This document shows, piece by piece, positions 51,332 to 60,680 of a stretch of 64,000 nucleotides of DNA. This stretch comes from Haloarchaeobius salinus (GTDB lineage: Archaea > Halobacteriota > Halobacteria > Halobacteriales > Natrialbaceae), in contig NZ_JANHAU010000003.1 of NCBI RefSeq assembly GCF_024464185.1, positions 1 through 64,000 on the forward strand. The letters run 5' to 3'. Position numbers and translations under genes: made by a program. Below the pieces are notes generated by a model that searched no databases, was not told where the DNA came from, and saw only the letters and a list, made by a program, of their open reading frames with translations. The first letter of the stretch is position 1; the number at the start of each line of letters is the position of its first letter.

Positions 51332-52003
51332 TCAGTAGATGAGCGTCCGGTCGCTGTCGACCATGTACGCCGTGCGCGCCGCGATGTTCACCGCGTGGTC
51401 GCCGACCCGTTCGAGGTCCCGGACCGTCAGCAGGAGCCGCGACACGTCGTCGAGGACGCGCTCGACCGACCACGCGTCGTCGACGTGCTCGCGCTCGATG
51501 AGCGCCCGGACGAGCTGCTCGCTCGCCCGCAGCCCGTGGGCGTCGACCTCGTCGTCGCTGTCGGCCAGGGCGTAGCAGGCCTCGACGTCCTCGTCGACGT
51601 AGGCCGAGATCGCGTCCTCGACCATCGCGAGCACGTCCTCGGCGATGGCGACCACGTCGATCTCGGGTACGCTGCTGCGCTGGTCCGTCAGCGCGTACGT
51701 CCCGAGGTTCGACGCGAGGTCGCCGACGCGTTCGAGGTCGGTGAGTATCTTGAACGACGCGGCGACGACCCGGAGGTCGGAGGCGACGGGCTGCTGGAGC
51801 GCGAACAGGTCGAGACACTCGTTCTCCAGTGCGACGTAGCGGTTGTTCACCTCGTCGTCGCCGTCGACGACGCGGCGGGCGGCCTCGTCGTCACCCGCCA
51901 GCGCGGCGACGCCGAGCGAGAGCCGGTCGGTCACCAGCTCGCCCATCCCGGCCACGTCGGTACGGAGGGTGCACAGCTCGTCCCGGTAGCCTTCGCGCGC
52001 CAC
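51332..52003 (-). CDS. phoU: PhoU, phosphate signalling protein
   Basis: A 223-aa all-helical protein with two three-helix repeats, each with acidic metal-binding residues (NRYVALENECLDLFAL; LERVGDLASNLGTYAL; VRDLERVGDHAVNIA). PhoU damps the PstSCAB transporter and phosphate signalling. The start is GTG at 52003, seven nt after the pstB stop. It is part of the pst operon, and the next gene is an AbrB-PhoU fusion, so this organism has two PhoU-type proteins here. Confidence 0.94.
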   Translation of the reverse strand: MAREGYRDELCTLRTDVAGMGELVTDRLSLGVAALAGDDEAARRVVDGDDEVNNRYVALENECLDLFALQQPVASDLRVVAASFKILTDLERVGDLASNLGTYALTDQRSSVPEIDVVAIAEDVLAMVEDAISAYVDEDVEACYALADSDDEVDAHGLRASEQLVRALIEREHVDDAWSVERVLDDVSRLLLTVRDLERVGDHAVNIAARTAYMVDSDRTLIY

Positions 52004-52009
52004 GCGGGA

Positions 52010-52912
52010 TCACCCGAACTTGCCGGTGATGTAGTCGTCGACGCGTTGGCTCTCCGGGTCCTCGAAGATCTTCTCCGTCCGGTCGTACTCGACGAGCTCG
52101 CCCCCGGTGAGGAAGACGGCGGTCTGGTCCGAGATGCGCGCGGCCTGCTGCATGTTGTGGGTGACGACGACGACGGTGTACTCCTCGGCGAGCTGCTCGA
52201 TGAGGTCCTCGATCTTCGCGGTCGCGATGGGGTCGAGCGCGCTCGCTGGCTCGTCCATCAGGATGACGTCCGGGTCGACCGCGAGACAGCGCGCGATGCA
52301 GAGGCGCTGCTGCTGGCCGCCGGAGAGGCCGAGCGCGTTGTCGTCGAGCCGCTCCTTGACCTCGTCCCAGAGCGCGGCCTGCTTCAGGCACCGCTCGACG
52401 AGCGCCATCTCGCGCTCGGTGTCGTCGCGGCCGAGCAGGCGGGCGAGCAGCCCCGTGTCGAGGTCGCCGTGCTTTCGCGGCCCGTACGAGATGTTGTCCC
52501 TGATGGACTTCGGGAACGGGTTCGGTGCCTGGAACACCATCCCGATGCGCTTTCGCAGCTCGACGAGGTTCGTGTGCCCGCCGTAGATGTTCTCCCCGTC
52601 GAACTCGACGGATCCCTCGATTCGGGCGCTTCCGATGCGGTCGTTCATCCGGTTGAGCGAGCGCAGGAACGTGGACTTCCCGCAGCCCGAGGGGCCGATG
52701 AGCGCGGTGACGCTCTCCTCGGGGATGTCCATCGAGACGCTCTGGATGGCCTGCTCGTCGCCGTAGTAGACGTCGAGGTCCTCCACGGAGAGCTTCGCCT
52801 CGCCGGCGAACTGGTAGTCGCTCCAGCCGTCGAGGACGTCCTCCTCCGTCTCGCCGGAAGTGGTCAACTGGCTGTCCGTTCCGTCGGTGTCGATCTGTCT
52901 GTTGCTACTCAT
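52010..52912 (-). CDS. pstB: Phosphate ABC transporter ATPase PstB
   Basis: A 300-aa ABC ATPase powering phosphate import. Walker A is [17 protein letters not shown], the Q-loop is [13 protein letters not shown] (the PstB-specific NPFP), the signature is [15 protein letters not shown], Walker B is [14 protein letters not shown] and the H-loop is [10 protein letters not shown]. The first 45 residues are an extra acidic extension. It overlaps the pstA end by 8 nt, which means coupled translation. Confidence 0.96.
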   Translation of the reverse strand: MSSNRQIDTDGTDSQLTTSGETEEDVLDGWSDYQFAGEAKLSVEDLDVYYGDEQAIQSVSMDIPEESVTALIGPSGCGKSTFLRSLNRMNDRIGSARIEGSVEFDGENIYGGHTNLVELRKRIGMVFQAPNPFPKSIRDNISYGPRKHGDLDTGLLARLLGRDDTEREMALVERCLKQAALWDEVKERLDDNALGLSGGQQQRLCIARCLAVDPDVILMDEPASALDPIATAKIEDLIEQLAEEYTVVVVTHNMQQAARISDQTAVFLTGGELVEYDRTEKIFEDPESQRVDDYITGKFG

Positions 52913-54515
52913 AATGCAGTTTCCTCCGGAAGTAGAGCCGGCTGACGACCCCGATGGCGTAGAGCCCGAGGACCACCAGCAGGAGGACCAGCGCGGTCCC
53001 CCAGCCGAACTCCTGGTTGCTGTAGATCTCCGGGCGCGGGAACACCCCGGCCGTGATCGTCGAGTACAGCTGGTACGGCAGCGCGCTCGCCGGTTCGAGC
53101 AGCGCCTCGTTGGTGACGAACGGCGGCTGGGTGCTGAACTCGAACCCGCCGACGACGTCCGGGCTGTTGTCGGGGTACGGCGCGCCACCGAAGACGAGCA
53201 GCAGCGGCGCGGTCTCGCCCGCGATGCGGCCGACGCCGAGGATGACGCCGGTGATGGTGCCGGGCATCGCCGCCGGGACGACGACGCTGCGGATGGTCTG
53301 CCACTTCGAGACGCCGAGTGCGGCGCTCGCGTCGCGGTACTCGTCGGGGACCGACTTGATGGACTCCCGGCTGGTGATGAGCACCAGCGGGAGCAGCATG
53401 AACCCGAGGACGAGCTGGCCGACGAAGATGGAGTTCCCGCCGCTGATCCGCGGGACGAGGAACGCCAGCCCGAAGAGGCCGAACACGATGCTCGGCGTGC
53501 TCCAGAGCCCGTTCGTGGCGACCTCGACGACCTGCGTGAACCGGCCCTGTTCCGCGTACTCGGTGAGGAACACCGCCGCGCCGACGCCGAGTGGCACGGC
53601 AAAGAGCACCGCACCGAACACCAGCCAGAGCGTGCCGACGACGGCGGGCATCACGCCCGGGGTCTCGACGAACAGGCTGCCGGTGACGTTCGTGACGAAC
53701 GGCAGCTCGACGAAGGGGACGGTGAGGCCGGTGAACGGGACGTTCAGGTGACCGCCCGTGAGGCTCGCCCCTGTCAGGAACGTGTCGAGGCCGTTCTTGA
53801 CGATGAACCACACGAGCAGCCCCAGCACCGACAGCATGCTGCCGACGATGGTGGCGATGATGTAGAACGCACCCGCCTCGCGGCCCTGCGCGCCGAATCC
53901 CTCCTTGGCCTTCCCGGCGCTCCACGCGCCGAGCAGCGATGCACCCGAGACGAGCAGCGGGATGAGCTCGCTGCCGGGGAAGATCGCTCCGGTCCACTCC
54001 GCCTCGTACACCCAGTCCGCGTCGAACACGCCGGCGACGATGAGGCCACCGAGCGTCGCGAGCAGCACGGCCGACGGCACCGTCGAGCCGATGTCCTCGC
54101 GGGGTAGCGTCGCCGTCAGGAGCCCGACAGCACCCAGTACGAGTGCGACCGGTCCCCAGTAGACGACCGAGTCGCCGAGGTACTGGAACGAGACGGCCAT
54201 GCCGATGCCCGCCCAGAGCGTCCCGAAGACGATGCCGACGGGCAGTCCCGCCGTCGGCGACGGTGTCGTGTCGATGTAGCCGAACCGCGAGAGGAGGCCG
54301 ATGCCGGCGACGCCGGCCGCCACGAGCAGCAGGGCGACGCCGAACAGCGTCAGCACCGTCGTCCCCAGCAGCGTCCGCGACTCGTCGATCCACTGGAACG
54401 CCGTGGCCCACGTCGCCAGGAACGTCAGGAAGGCGAGGCCGAGCACCGGGAGCGCGACCTGTCGGCCGAGCGTCGAGTGCCCGGTACGCAACTCGGACTC
54501 GGTCGCGTTGCTCAT
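52905..54515 (-). CDS. pstA: Phosphate ABC transporter permease PstA
   Basis: A 536-aa permease. The C-terminal half is the PstA core, with [29 protein letters not shown], cited as the coupling motif [10 protein letters not shown]. The N-terminal 240 residues hold about six extra membrane helices that bacterial PstA lacks; haloarchaeal PstA proteins are often this long. It is coupled to pstC by a TGATG overlap (ATG at 54515) and to pstB by overlap. It forms the channel with PstC. Confidence 0.95.
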   Translation of the reverse strand: MSNATESELRTGHSTLGRQVALPVLGLAFLTFLATWATAFQWIDESRTLLGTTVLTLFGVALLLVAAGVAGIGLLSRFGYIDTTPSPTAGLPVGIVFGTLWAGIGMAVSFQYLGDSVVYWGPVALVLGAVGLLTATLPREDIGSTVPSAVLLATLGGLIVAGVFDADWVYEAEWTGAIFPGSELIPLLVSGASLLGAWSAGKAKEGFGAQGREAGAFYIIATIVGSMLSVLGLLVWFIVKNGLDTFLTGASLTGGHLNVPFTGLTVPFVELPFVTNVTGSLFVETPGVMPAVVGTLWLVFGAVLFAVPLGVGAAVFLTEYAEQGRFTQVVEVATNGLWSTPSIVFGLFGLAFLVPRISGGNSIFVGQLVLGFMLLPLVLITSRESIKSVPDEYRDASAALGVSKWQTIRSVVVPAAMPGTITGVILGVGRIAGETAPLLLVFGGAPYPDNSPDVVGGFEFSTQPPFVTNEALLEPASALPYQLYSTITAGVFPRPEIYSNQEFGWGTALVLLLVVLGLYAIGVVSRLYFRRKLHYE

Positions 54516-55618
54516 CACTGCTCACCTCCGAGCTTCTGCTGCATCCGCCACTCGACCCACTGCGAGGTGACGCTGAGCACCATCACCATGAAGAAGAGGA
54601 CGACGCCACCTGCGAACAGCGCGCTCAGGTGGATACCGCTCGCGTTGCCGCCTTCGAAGGCGATGACGGTCGTCAGCGTCTCCCCGTAGTTCGAGAACAC
54701 GTCGAACGCCGGGCTGGGGAACCCCTTCGTGTGCGAGAGCATGACCGTCGCGGCCATCGTCTCGCCCATCGCCCGGCCGACGCCGAGCAGGACGCCCGCC
54801 GAGACGCCCGACAGCGCCGCCGGCAGGGTGACGCTCTTGGTCGTCTGCCACTCCGTCGAACCCATGGCGAGCGACCCGCTCTTCATCGACTCGGGCACCG
54901 TCGAGATGGCGTCCTCCGCGACGGTGACGACCGTCGGGAGCGCCATCAGCCCGATCATGATGCCGGCCGCGAAGTAGCTCCCGATGGTCGGGGTGCGGAA
55001 CTCCGCGTAGAAGTACTGGTTCAGGATGGTCAGCCCGATGAAGCCGTACGTGATCGAGGGGATGCCGGCCATCAGCTCGATGCCCGGCTTGACGACCTCG
55101 CGCACCGTCGGGGGAGCCATCTCGCTGATGAAGATGGCACCGGCGATGCCGAAGGGTGCGGCGATGGCGGTGGCGACGAGCGTCGTCAGCGCCGTCCCCA
55201 TCATCATCGGTGTGAGCGTGTACACGCCGCCCTCGGAGGGCGTCCAGTGCGGTTTCTCCGTCCGCGTGAACACGCCGAGGCCCATGTGCTCGACGATGTC
55301 GACCGACTCCCAGAGCAGGAAGCCGATGATGAGCGACAGTATCGACACCGTCGCGATGGTCGTGAGGAACGTCAGTGCCTTCGCGACCTCCGCCTGCTGG
55401 CGTTGCCAGCCGACCGCGACCACGGCGACGAACGCGAGCAGCGGCACGACGGTCCACCGCGACCCACGGAAGAACATCGCGAAGGTCACGAACGTCGTGA
55501 ACCCCGCGGCCGCGTGGAACAGCAGCGCCTCGTCGTCCGTTCGAGCGCGGTACGCCCGTGCCCGCCGGGGAACGTCCCGTACGAACTCGCCCGCGCGGTT
55601 CTGTATCTGTTGTAGCAT
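54515..55618 (-). CDS. pstC: Phosphate ABC transporter permease PstC
   Basis: A 367-aa permease with about eight hydrophobic segments. The coupling motif SLAMGSTEWQTTKSVTLPAA and GVLLGVGRAMGETMAATVML are typical of PstC. It pairs with PstA to form the phosphate channel. The stop overlaps the pstA start. The gap from pstS is 54 nt. A cytoplasmic N-terminal arm (RARAYRARTDDEALLF) precedes the first helix. Confidence 0.95.
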   Translation of the reverse strand: MLQQIQNRAGEFVRDVPRRARAYRARTDDEALLFHAAAGFTTFVTFAMFFRGSRWTVVPLLAFVAVVAVGWQRQQAEVAKALTFLTTIATVSILSLIIGFLLWESVDIVEHMGLGVFTRTEKPHWTPSEGGVYTLTPMMMGTALTTLVATAIAAPFGIAGAIFISEMAPPTVREVVKPGIELMAGIPSITYGFIGLTILNQYFYAEFRTPTIGSYFAAGIMIGLMALPTVVTVAEDAISTVPESMKSGSLAMGSTEWQTTKSVTLPAALSGVSAGVLLGVGRAMGETMAATVMLSHTKGFPSPAFDVFSNYGETLTTVIAFEGGNASGIHLSALFAGGVVLFFMVMVLSVTSQWVEWRMQQKLGGEQ

Positions 55619-55672
55619 TCGTACTGAAATATCGTGGTGGATGGTCGATTCCCGTCGTCGGGAACCGGGTCG

Positions 55673-56821
55673 TCAGTAGTTCGAGGCTGCGACCTTCTCG
55701 CGCATGCTCTCCAGCCGGTCCGCCGGGAGCTTGAAGTAGTTGTTCCCGGCGACGAAGATCTCCTGTCCGAAGTCGCTCAGACAGAAGTTGATGAACGCTG
55801 CCTCCTTCCGGCTGGTGTCCTCGTACGTGTACGCGTGCAGGTCGCGCGAAAGCGGGTAGTCCGCCGCACCGAGGTTCCGACCGTACTCGTACAGCGTCCC
55901 GTCGATCTCCAGGCCGATGGACGGCGTGTCCTCCGTGACGAACGCCAGCGCGATGTACGAGATGGCGTTGTCCGCCTGCGCGATGGCCTGCTGGAGCTGC
56001 TGGTTCTGACCGAAGCGCTGGTCCGGCTCGATGGGCGCCTCCGGGTCGCCGAAGACGTTCTGACGGAACGCCGTGTCCGTCCCGGAGCCGACCGCGCGTC
56101 CCAGCGCGAGGATGTCGCGGTCCGGGCCGCCGAGCTCGCTCCAGTTCGTGATGTCCTGCGTGTAGATGTCACGGAGCTCGTCGATGGTGATCTGTTCGAC
56201 ACCAGCGTCCTTGATCTCCTGACTGACGACGATGGGCTGGCCGTCGACGCCGACGACGTGGTCGACGAACCCGTCGAGGCCCTCGGCGTCCTCGCCGAGC
56301 TCGGACTCCGCGGAGGAGCTCGCGTCACCGATGTCGACGCGACCCTCCATGACGCCCTCGATGCCGGTGCCGGAGTGGCTGAGGGCGATGCTCACGCGGA
56401 ACGGCGGGCTGGAGCGCTCGCCGGTCGGTTCGTAGCCGTACTGCTCCGCGAAGAAGTCGGCCAGACGCATGTCTGTGTCGTACTCCTCGGCCCACTCCGA
56501 GGGCCAGTAGTCGCCGTCGCCGGCCTCCGGGTTGGAGTTCCAGTAGCTCGCCGCGGTGTTCGTGATGGGGAACACCGTCGAGGAGCCGTCGCCGGTCAGG
56601 ACCGTCGTGTCGAGCCCCGACTCGTTGTCCCCGCCCTCGTTCTGCGTGTCCTGGCCACTGTTCTCGGTCCCTGGTGCCTCGGTCTGGTCGTCGTCGCCTC
56701 CGTCGCCCCCATCGCTGGACTGGGAACAGCCAGCCAGCATGGTGAGTCCCGCGGCCCCTGTCGACAGGAGGAACTTGCGACGTGATGCCACCTCTTCCAG
56801 ACGCGTCGAGCCTTGCGTCAT
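55673..56821 (-). CDS. pstS: Phosphate-binding lipoprotein PstS
   Basis: A 382-aa extracellular phosphate-binding protein. The N-terminus has a twin-arginine signal (SRRKFLLSTGAAGL) followed by a lipobox, LAGC, so it is exported folded by Tat and lipid-anchored, as is usual in haloarchaea. A Ser/Gly/Asp linker leads to the binding protein: TGDGSSTVFPITNTAA and LGRAVGSGTDTAFRQNVFG carry phosphate-contacting residues. The ATG at 56821 lies 38 nt from a TTATAAA box on the minus strand. It is the first gene of the operon. Confidence 0.96.
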   Translation of the reverse strand: MTQGSTRLEEVASRRKFLLSTGAAGLTMLAGCSQSSDGGDGGDDDQTEAPGTENSGQDTQNEGGDNESGLDTTVLTGDGSSTVFPITNTAASYWNSNPEAGDGDYWPSEWAEEYDTDMRLADFFAEQYGYEPTGERSSPPFRVSIALSHSGTGIEGVMEGRVDIGDASSSAESELGEDAEGLDGFVDHVVGVDGQPIVVSQEIKDAGVEQITIDELRDIYTQDITNWSELGGPDRDILALGRAVGSGTDTAFRQNVFGDPEAPIEPDQRFGQNQQLQQAIAQADNAISYIALAFVTEDTPSIGLEIDGTLYEYGRNLGAADYPLSRDLHAYTYEDTSRKEAAFINFCLSDFGQEIFVAGNNYFKLPADRLESMREKVAASNY

Positions 56822-56854
56822 CAGGTGGATGGAAACGAGACGTATGTAAAGCGG

Positions 56855-56930
56855 TTTATAATAGGGGTACCGACGGAACGGTTCCACTCCGAACCGGTAC
56901 CCGAGTCGCTGTACCGATACGTACGGTACA
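56855..56930 (-). promoter_or_regulatory. pstS promoter with upstream GGTAC cluster and inverted repeat
   Basis: The minus strand has a TATTATAAA box (56855-56863). Upstream, TGTACCG (56910-56916) and CGGTACA (56924-56930) make a perfect 7-bp inverted repeat with 7-nt spacer. More GGTAC or GTACC words lie at 56866, 56896, 56936 and 56993. These could be binding sites of a phosphate-starvation regulator. The rest of the 328-bp gap before the TPP gene holds the opposite promoter and nothing else I can name. Confidence 0.55.
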
Positions 56931-57149
56931 TCGACGGTACGTCCGATATTGCGGACTATGTAGTGATATGTACGATTCGTGGCCACAGTGTCGGTACACC
57001 GAGAGATGAATCATAAAAATCCGTATACGAACGCCCTCCCAGGTTGGTTCCTGGGCCGGTGTTCTACCGGCCGCCGACCCTCGGAACCCGTGACGGTCAC
57101 GAGTGCCGGCGCACCAACGATTTTCACGTCCCCCACCGAGGAAGGAGGT

Positions 57150-58850
57150 ATGACCGAGTACACCGGCGCGGACCTGTTCGTGGACGCCCTCTCGGAGTAC
57201 GGCATCGAGTACGTCTTCGGCAACCCCGGGACGACGGAGCTCCCGGTGATGAACGCGCTCGTCGACTCCGACCTGGAGTACGTACTGGGCCTGCACGAGG
57301 ACGTGGCCGTCGGCGCTGCGGCGGGCTACGCGAGCGTGCGACGCCAGCACGCGGACGAGATCGACGGGCTCCCGGCGGGCGTGGTGAACCTCCACGTCGC
57401 ACCGGGCACGGCACACGGCCTGGGTAACCTCTACGGCGCGGCGATGGCCGGCGCGCCGCTGGTCGTCACCGCGGGCAACCACGAGCGCGACTTCCGCGCG
57501 GAGGAGCCCATCCTCTCGGGCGACCTCGTCGAGCTGACCGACCAGTTCACGAAGTGGTCCGACGAGGTGCTGTCCGTCGAGGCGCTGCCGCGGATGCTCC
57601 GCCGGGCGTTCCGCGTCGCCTGCACGCCGCCGACCGGCCCCGTCTTCCTCGGGCTCCCGATGGACGTGATGCGCGAGGAGACGGAGCTGGAGCCCGAACC
57701 GATGGGTGGGACGGTTCCGAATCCGGGACGCGGTGACCCGGCGGCCATCGCGGACGCGGCCGACGTGGTCGCCGAGGCGGACAATCCCGTCCTCGTCGTC
57801 GGCGACCACGTCGGCCGTCACCGCGCCTGGTCGGGCGTCGAACCCGTCGACGCGGCCGTGGACCTCGCCGAAGCGGGCGGCATGCGCGTCCACGGCGAGA
57901 TCCTGGGCTACGAGGTGAACTTCCCGACCGACCACGAGCAGTGGGTGAGCCACGTCCCGCCGAGCGAGGACGTCGCCTCGACGCTGTTCCACACCGACAC
58001 CCTCGTCTTCGCGGGCTGTACGACGAACACGACGCTCTGGGGCCACGAGAACCCGCTCGTGCCCGAGGACGCGACCGTCGTCGACCTCACCGACGAGCCG
58101 TGGGAGGGCGGGAAGAACCACCCGGCGACGGTCGTCACGGGCGACCTCGGCCACGTCATGGACGAGCTGGCGGATGCAGTCGAGGAGCGCGTCGACGACG
58201 AGACGCGCGAGGAGCGGCTCGTGCAGGTCGACGCGATGAAGCAACTCGCCGCCCAGCAGATGGACGCCATGGGCGAGGACGAGGCCCCCGAGGGCGACAG
58301 TCGGGGGTCGAAGGCGGACCTCGTCGACGCGATGAACAGCGTCGCGCCGGACGCGCTCGTGATGGACGAGGGCGTCACCGCCCGCTACGCCCTGCTGACG
58401 CGCTGGGACTTCGCGCCGGGGCACCTGTTCGGCAACAAGGGCGGCGGCCTCGGCTACGGGCTCCCCGCCGCGGTCGGTGCGGCGCTCGCGGAGGCCGAGC
58501 GAGAGGACCCCCGGACCGTCCTCGGCTTCGTCGGCGACGGCTCGTACCTCTACTACCCGCAGTCGCTCAACACCGCGGCGCGCCACGACCTCGACCTCAC
58601 CGTCGTCGTCCCCGACAACCGGAACTACCGCATCCTGAAGGACAACACGGCGGCCATCTTCGGCGGCGACGTCGACGACTACGAGTACGTCGGCATGGAC
58701 TTCGAGCCGGCGGTCGACCTCGCGGCGAACGCCGAGAGCCACGGCGCGACCGGGTTCACCGTCGCGGATGCGTCGGACCTCGAGTCGACCATCGCCGAAG
58801 CCGTCGCGACCGAGGGACCGGCGGTCGTCGACGCGTTCGTCCACGACTGA
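57150..58850 (+). CDS. Thiamine-diphosphate enzyme (acetolactate synthase/benzoylformate decarboxylase-like)
   Basis: A 566-aa TPP-dependent enzyme of the acetohydroxyacid synthase superfamily. The N-terminal pyrimidine-binding domain has VFGNPGTTELPV and the catalytic Glu in GLHEDVAVGAAAGYA; the C-terminal domain has the diphosphate motif GFVGDGSYLYYP...VVPDNRNYRI. A central Rossmann-like domain separates them. Its substrate is a 2-oxoacid, most likely an aryl or branched one; it lacks the acetolactate synthase FAD signatures I would expect. The ATG at 57150 is preceded at 1 nt by GGAGG, too close for a normal ribosome site. It is divergent from pstS. Confidence 0.85.
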   Translation: MTEYTGADLFVDALSEYGIEYVFGNPGTTELPVMNALVDSDLEYVLGLHEDVAVGAAAGYASVRRQHADEIDGLPAGVVNLHVAPGTAHGLGNLYGAAMAGAPLVVTAGNHERDFRAEEPILSGDLVELTDQFTKWSDEVLSVEALPRMLRRAFRVACTPPTGPVFLGLPMDVMREETELEPEPMGGTVPNPGRGDPAAIADAADVVAEADNPVLVVGDHVGRHRAWSGVEPVDAAVDLAEAGGMRVHGEILGYEVNFPTDHEQWVSHVPPSEDVASTLFHTDTLVFAGCTTNTTLWGHENPLVPEDATVVDLTDEPWEGGKNHPATVVTGDLGHVMDELADAVEERVDDETREERLVQVDAMKQLAAQQMDAMGEDEAPEGDSRGSKADLVDAMNSVAPDALVMDEGVTARYALLTRWDFAPGHLFGNKGGGLGYGLPAAVGAALAEAEREDPRTVLGFVGDGSYLYYPQSLNTAARHDLDLTVVVPDNRNYRILKDNTAAIFGGDVDDYEYVGMDFEPAVDLAANAESHGATGFTVADASDLESTIAEAVATEGPAVVDAFVHD

Positions 58851-58901
58851 GCAGCACGGCCGTCCGTAACGGTTTATCCGCGGGCGTCCGAACACCCGCC
58901 C

Positions 58902-59336
58902 ATGGCCGACCAAGGTGAAGGGGAGTCCTTCGACCCCGTCGATGGGGACATCTTCGACAAGCTCCCGGTCCTCGTGGTGTTCGCGACGCTGGCGGTCGTC
59001 ATCCTCGGCAGTCAGACTGGCCTGGACGCGCTCGCCGGGACGGCTGCCGGACTGGGCTTCGTCGTCGTCCTCCCGGTATCGTTCATCTTCGAGAACGACC
59101 TCCGGAGGCTGTTCGGGCGAGAGCGCGACCGCGAGGACGGTCCGGACCCGACGAACGACGCACTGGACCAGCTCCAGCGGATGTACGCCAGCGGCGAGCT
59201 CTCCGAGGAGGAGTTCGAACGTCGTACCGCACGCATCCTGGAGAACGAGAACGTGGATGCCGTCCGCTCGCGGGTGGAGCGCGAGGGGTCGACGGATGCC
59301 GTCGACGAGCACCGTGAGTCCGAGTTCGAGCGGTGA
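58902..59336 (+). CDS. SHOCT-domain membrane protein
   Basis: A 144-aa protein with two hydrophobic helices (LPVLVVFATLAVVILGS and a second that ends LPVSFIFEND), then a charged linker and a SHOCT domain, DALDQLQRMYASGELSEEEFERR. SHOCT domains are short protein- or nucleic-acid-binding units near membrane segments; the function is unknown. The ATG has a GGTTTATCC box about 27 nt upstream. It lies 51 nt downstream of the TPP gene. Confidence 0.85.
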   Translation: MADQGEGESFDPVDGDIFDKLPVLVVFATLAVVILGSQTGLDALAGTAAGLGFVVVLPVSFIFENDLRRLFGRERDREDGPDPTNDALDQLQRMYASGELSEEEFERRTARILENENVDAVRSRVEREGSTDAVDEHRESEFER

Positions 59337-59392
59337 CCGGGAACCGGACCCGGGCGGGTACTTACTTCAACTGATAGCGCCAATCGAGCGGT

Positions 59393-59460
59393 ATGAGAGT
59401 GACGCAGCGAACCACCAGCCGGGGACCCACGTCGTGAGCGACCCGGAGCGGAGCCCATGA
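59393..59460 (+). CDS. Possible coupled leader peptides before the PiT permease
   Basis: Two tiny frames in series. A 14-codon frame starts at the ATG at 59393 and ends with a TGA that overlaps a GTG at 59434 (GTGA). The GTG frame, eight codons, ends with a TGA at 59458 overlapping the permease ATG (ATGA). A TACTTAC box near 59361 lies about 30 nt before the first ATG. Such a chain could couple translation. Chance remains possible. Confidence 0.3.
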
Positions 59461-60668
59461 CCGACCTCGTCTTCTGGGGGCTGGTCGTCGTCGCGACCCT
59501 GACGAGCCTCGGCACCGCGTGGACGCTCGGCGCGAACAGCAACTCGCCGCCGTTCGCGCCGGCCATCGGGGCCAACGCCGTCTCGACGATGAAGGCCGCG
59601 TTCCTCATCGGTATCCTCGCGGCGCTCGGCGCGCTCACGCAGGGCGGGAGCATCTCCGAAACAGTCGGTGCGGGCCTCATCGACGGCGTCGCCATCACGT
59701 CGCTGGCGGCGACCGCCGGCCTGCTGACGGCCACGGCGTTCATGGCGTTCGGCATCTACTCGGGCTACCCGGTCCCGGCCGCGTTCGCGACGACCGGGGC
59801 GATGGTCGGCGTCGGGCTCTCCCTCGGGGGCGACCCAGCGTTCGGCACGTACCGGCGCATCGCGACGTTCTGGGTGCTCGTCCCGCCGGTGTCGGGCGGG
59901 CTGGCGTACACGACCGCGACGCTGCTGCGCCGGGACGACATCCCCGAGACGATCAGCATCCCGCTGCTCGCGGCCGTTGTCGGCGGCATCGTCGCCAACA
60001 TCCGGCTGAGCGTCATCCCGTCGCCCACGGGAGCCGAACAGGAGTCGGTCGCCGGCTTCGTCGCGGGCGTCCTCCCGTCGCCGGTCGTCGGCGGGGTCGA
60101 TCTGCTCCTCCCGGTCGTCACGCTCGCCGCCGCGGCGCTGAGCTTCCAGTTCATCCGCGGTCGTACGCAGCAGTCCGTCGACAGGGGGATCAAGAGCTTC
60201 CTGCTCATCCTCGGCAGCATCGTCGCGTTCTCCAGCGGCGGGAGCCAGGTCGGGCTCGCGACCGGACCCCTCGAGAACCTCTACGGCGTCGAGCTGGGTC
60301 TACCGGGCATCGTCCTGCTGACGGTCGGCTCGGTCGGCATCCTCGGGGGTGCCTGGATGGGTGCGCCGCGGCTGCTGCAGGCGACCTCCCGGGAGTACGC
60401 CCAGCTCGGCGTCCGACGGTCCATCGCCGCGCTCGTCCCCGGGTTCATCATCGCACAGGCGGCCATCCTGCTCGGCATCCCCATCTCGTTCAACAACATC
60501 ATCATCTCGGGCGTCATCGGTGGCGGGCTCGCGGGCGGCTCGGCGGGCGTCTCCCGCCGGAAGATCGCGACGACGCTCGTCTTCTGGGTGCTGACGCTGG
60601 TCACCTCGATCGCGCTCGGCTTCGTCGTCTACCGGGCGTTCGCACTGGTGCTCGGTGGCGCGGCGTAG
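59457..60668 (+). CDS. PiT-family inorganic phosphate permease
   Basis: A 403-aa transporter with about ten membrane helices and both PiT signature repeats: LGANSNSPPFAPAIGANAV near the N-terminus and the second related VAFSSGGSQVGLATGPL in the middle. PiT proteins take up metal-phosphate using ion gradients, with lower affinity than Pst. It lies within a few kilobases of the pst operon, but on the other strand and not in it. Possible leader frames precede it. The N-terminal signature differs slightly from the classical GANDVAN. It converges on the stress-protein gene, 12 nt apart. Confidence 0.92.
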   Translation: MTDLVFWGLVVVATLTSLGTAWTLGANSNSPPFAPAIGANAVSTMKAAFLIGILAALGALTQGGSISETVGAGLIDGVAITSLAATAGLLTATAFMAFGIYSGYPVPAAFATTGAMVGVGLSLGGDPAFGTYRRIATFWVLVPPVSGGLAYTTATLLRRDDIPETISIPLLAAVVGGIVANIRLSVIPSPTGAEQESVAGFVAGVLPSPVVGGVDLLLPVVTLAAAALSFQFIRGRTQQSVDRGIKSFLLILGSIVAFSSGGSQVGLATGPLENLYGVELGLPGIVLLTVGSVGILGGAWMGAPRLLQATSREYAQLGVRRSIAALVPGFIIAQAAILLGIPISFNNIIISGVIGGGLAGGSAGVSRRKIATTLVFWVLTLVTSIALGFVVYRAFALVLGGAA

Positions 60669-60680
60669 TCGAGTCGCGAG

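Noticed and set aside
57142-57149. Shine-Dalgarno site GGAGG for the TPP enzyme
   Set aside because: It is only one or two bases before the ATG, too near to act normally; the ATTTTC box 27 nt upstream fits a leaderless transcript better.
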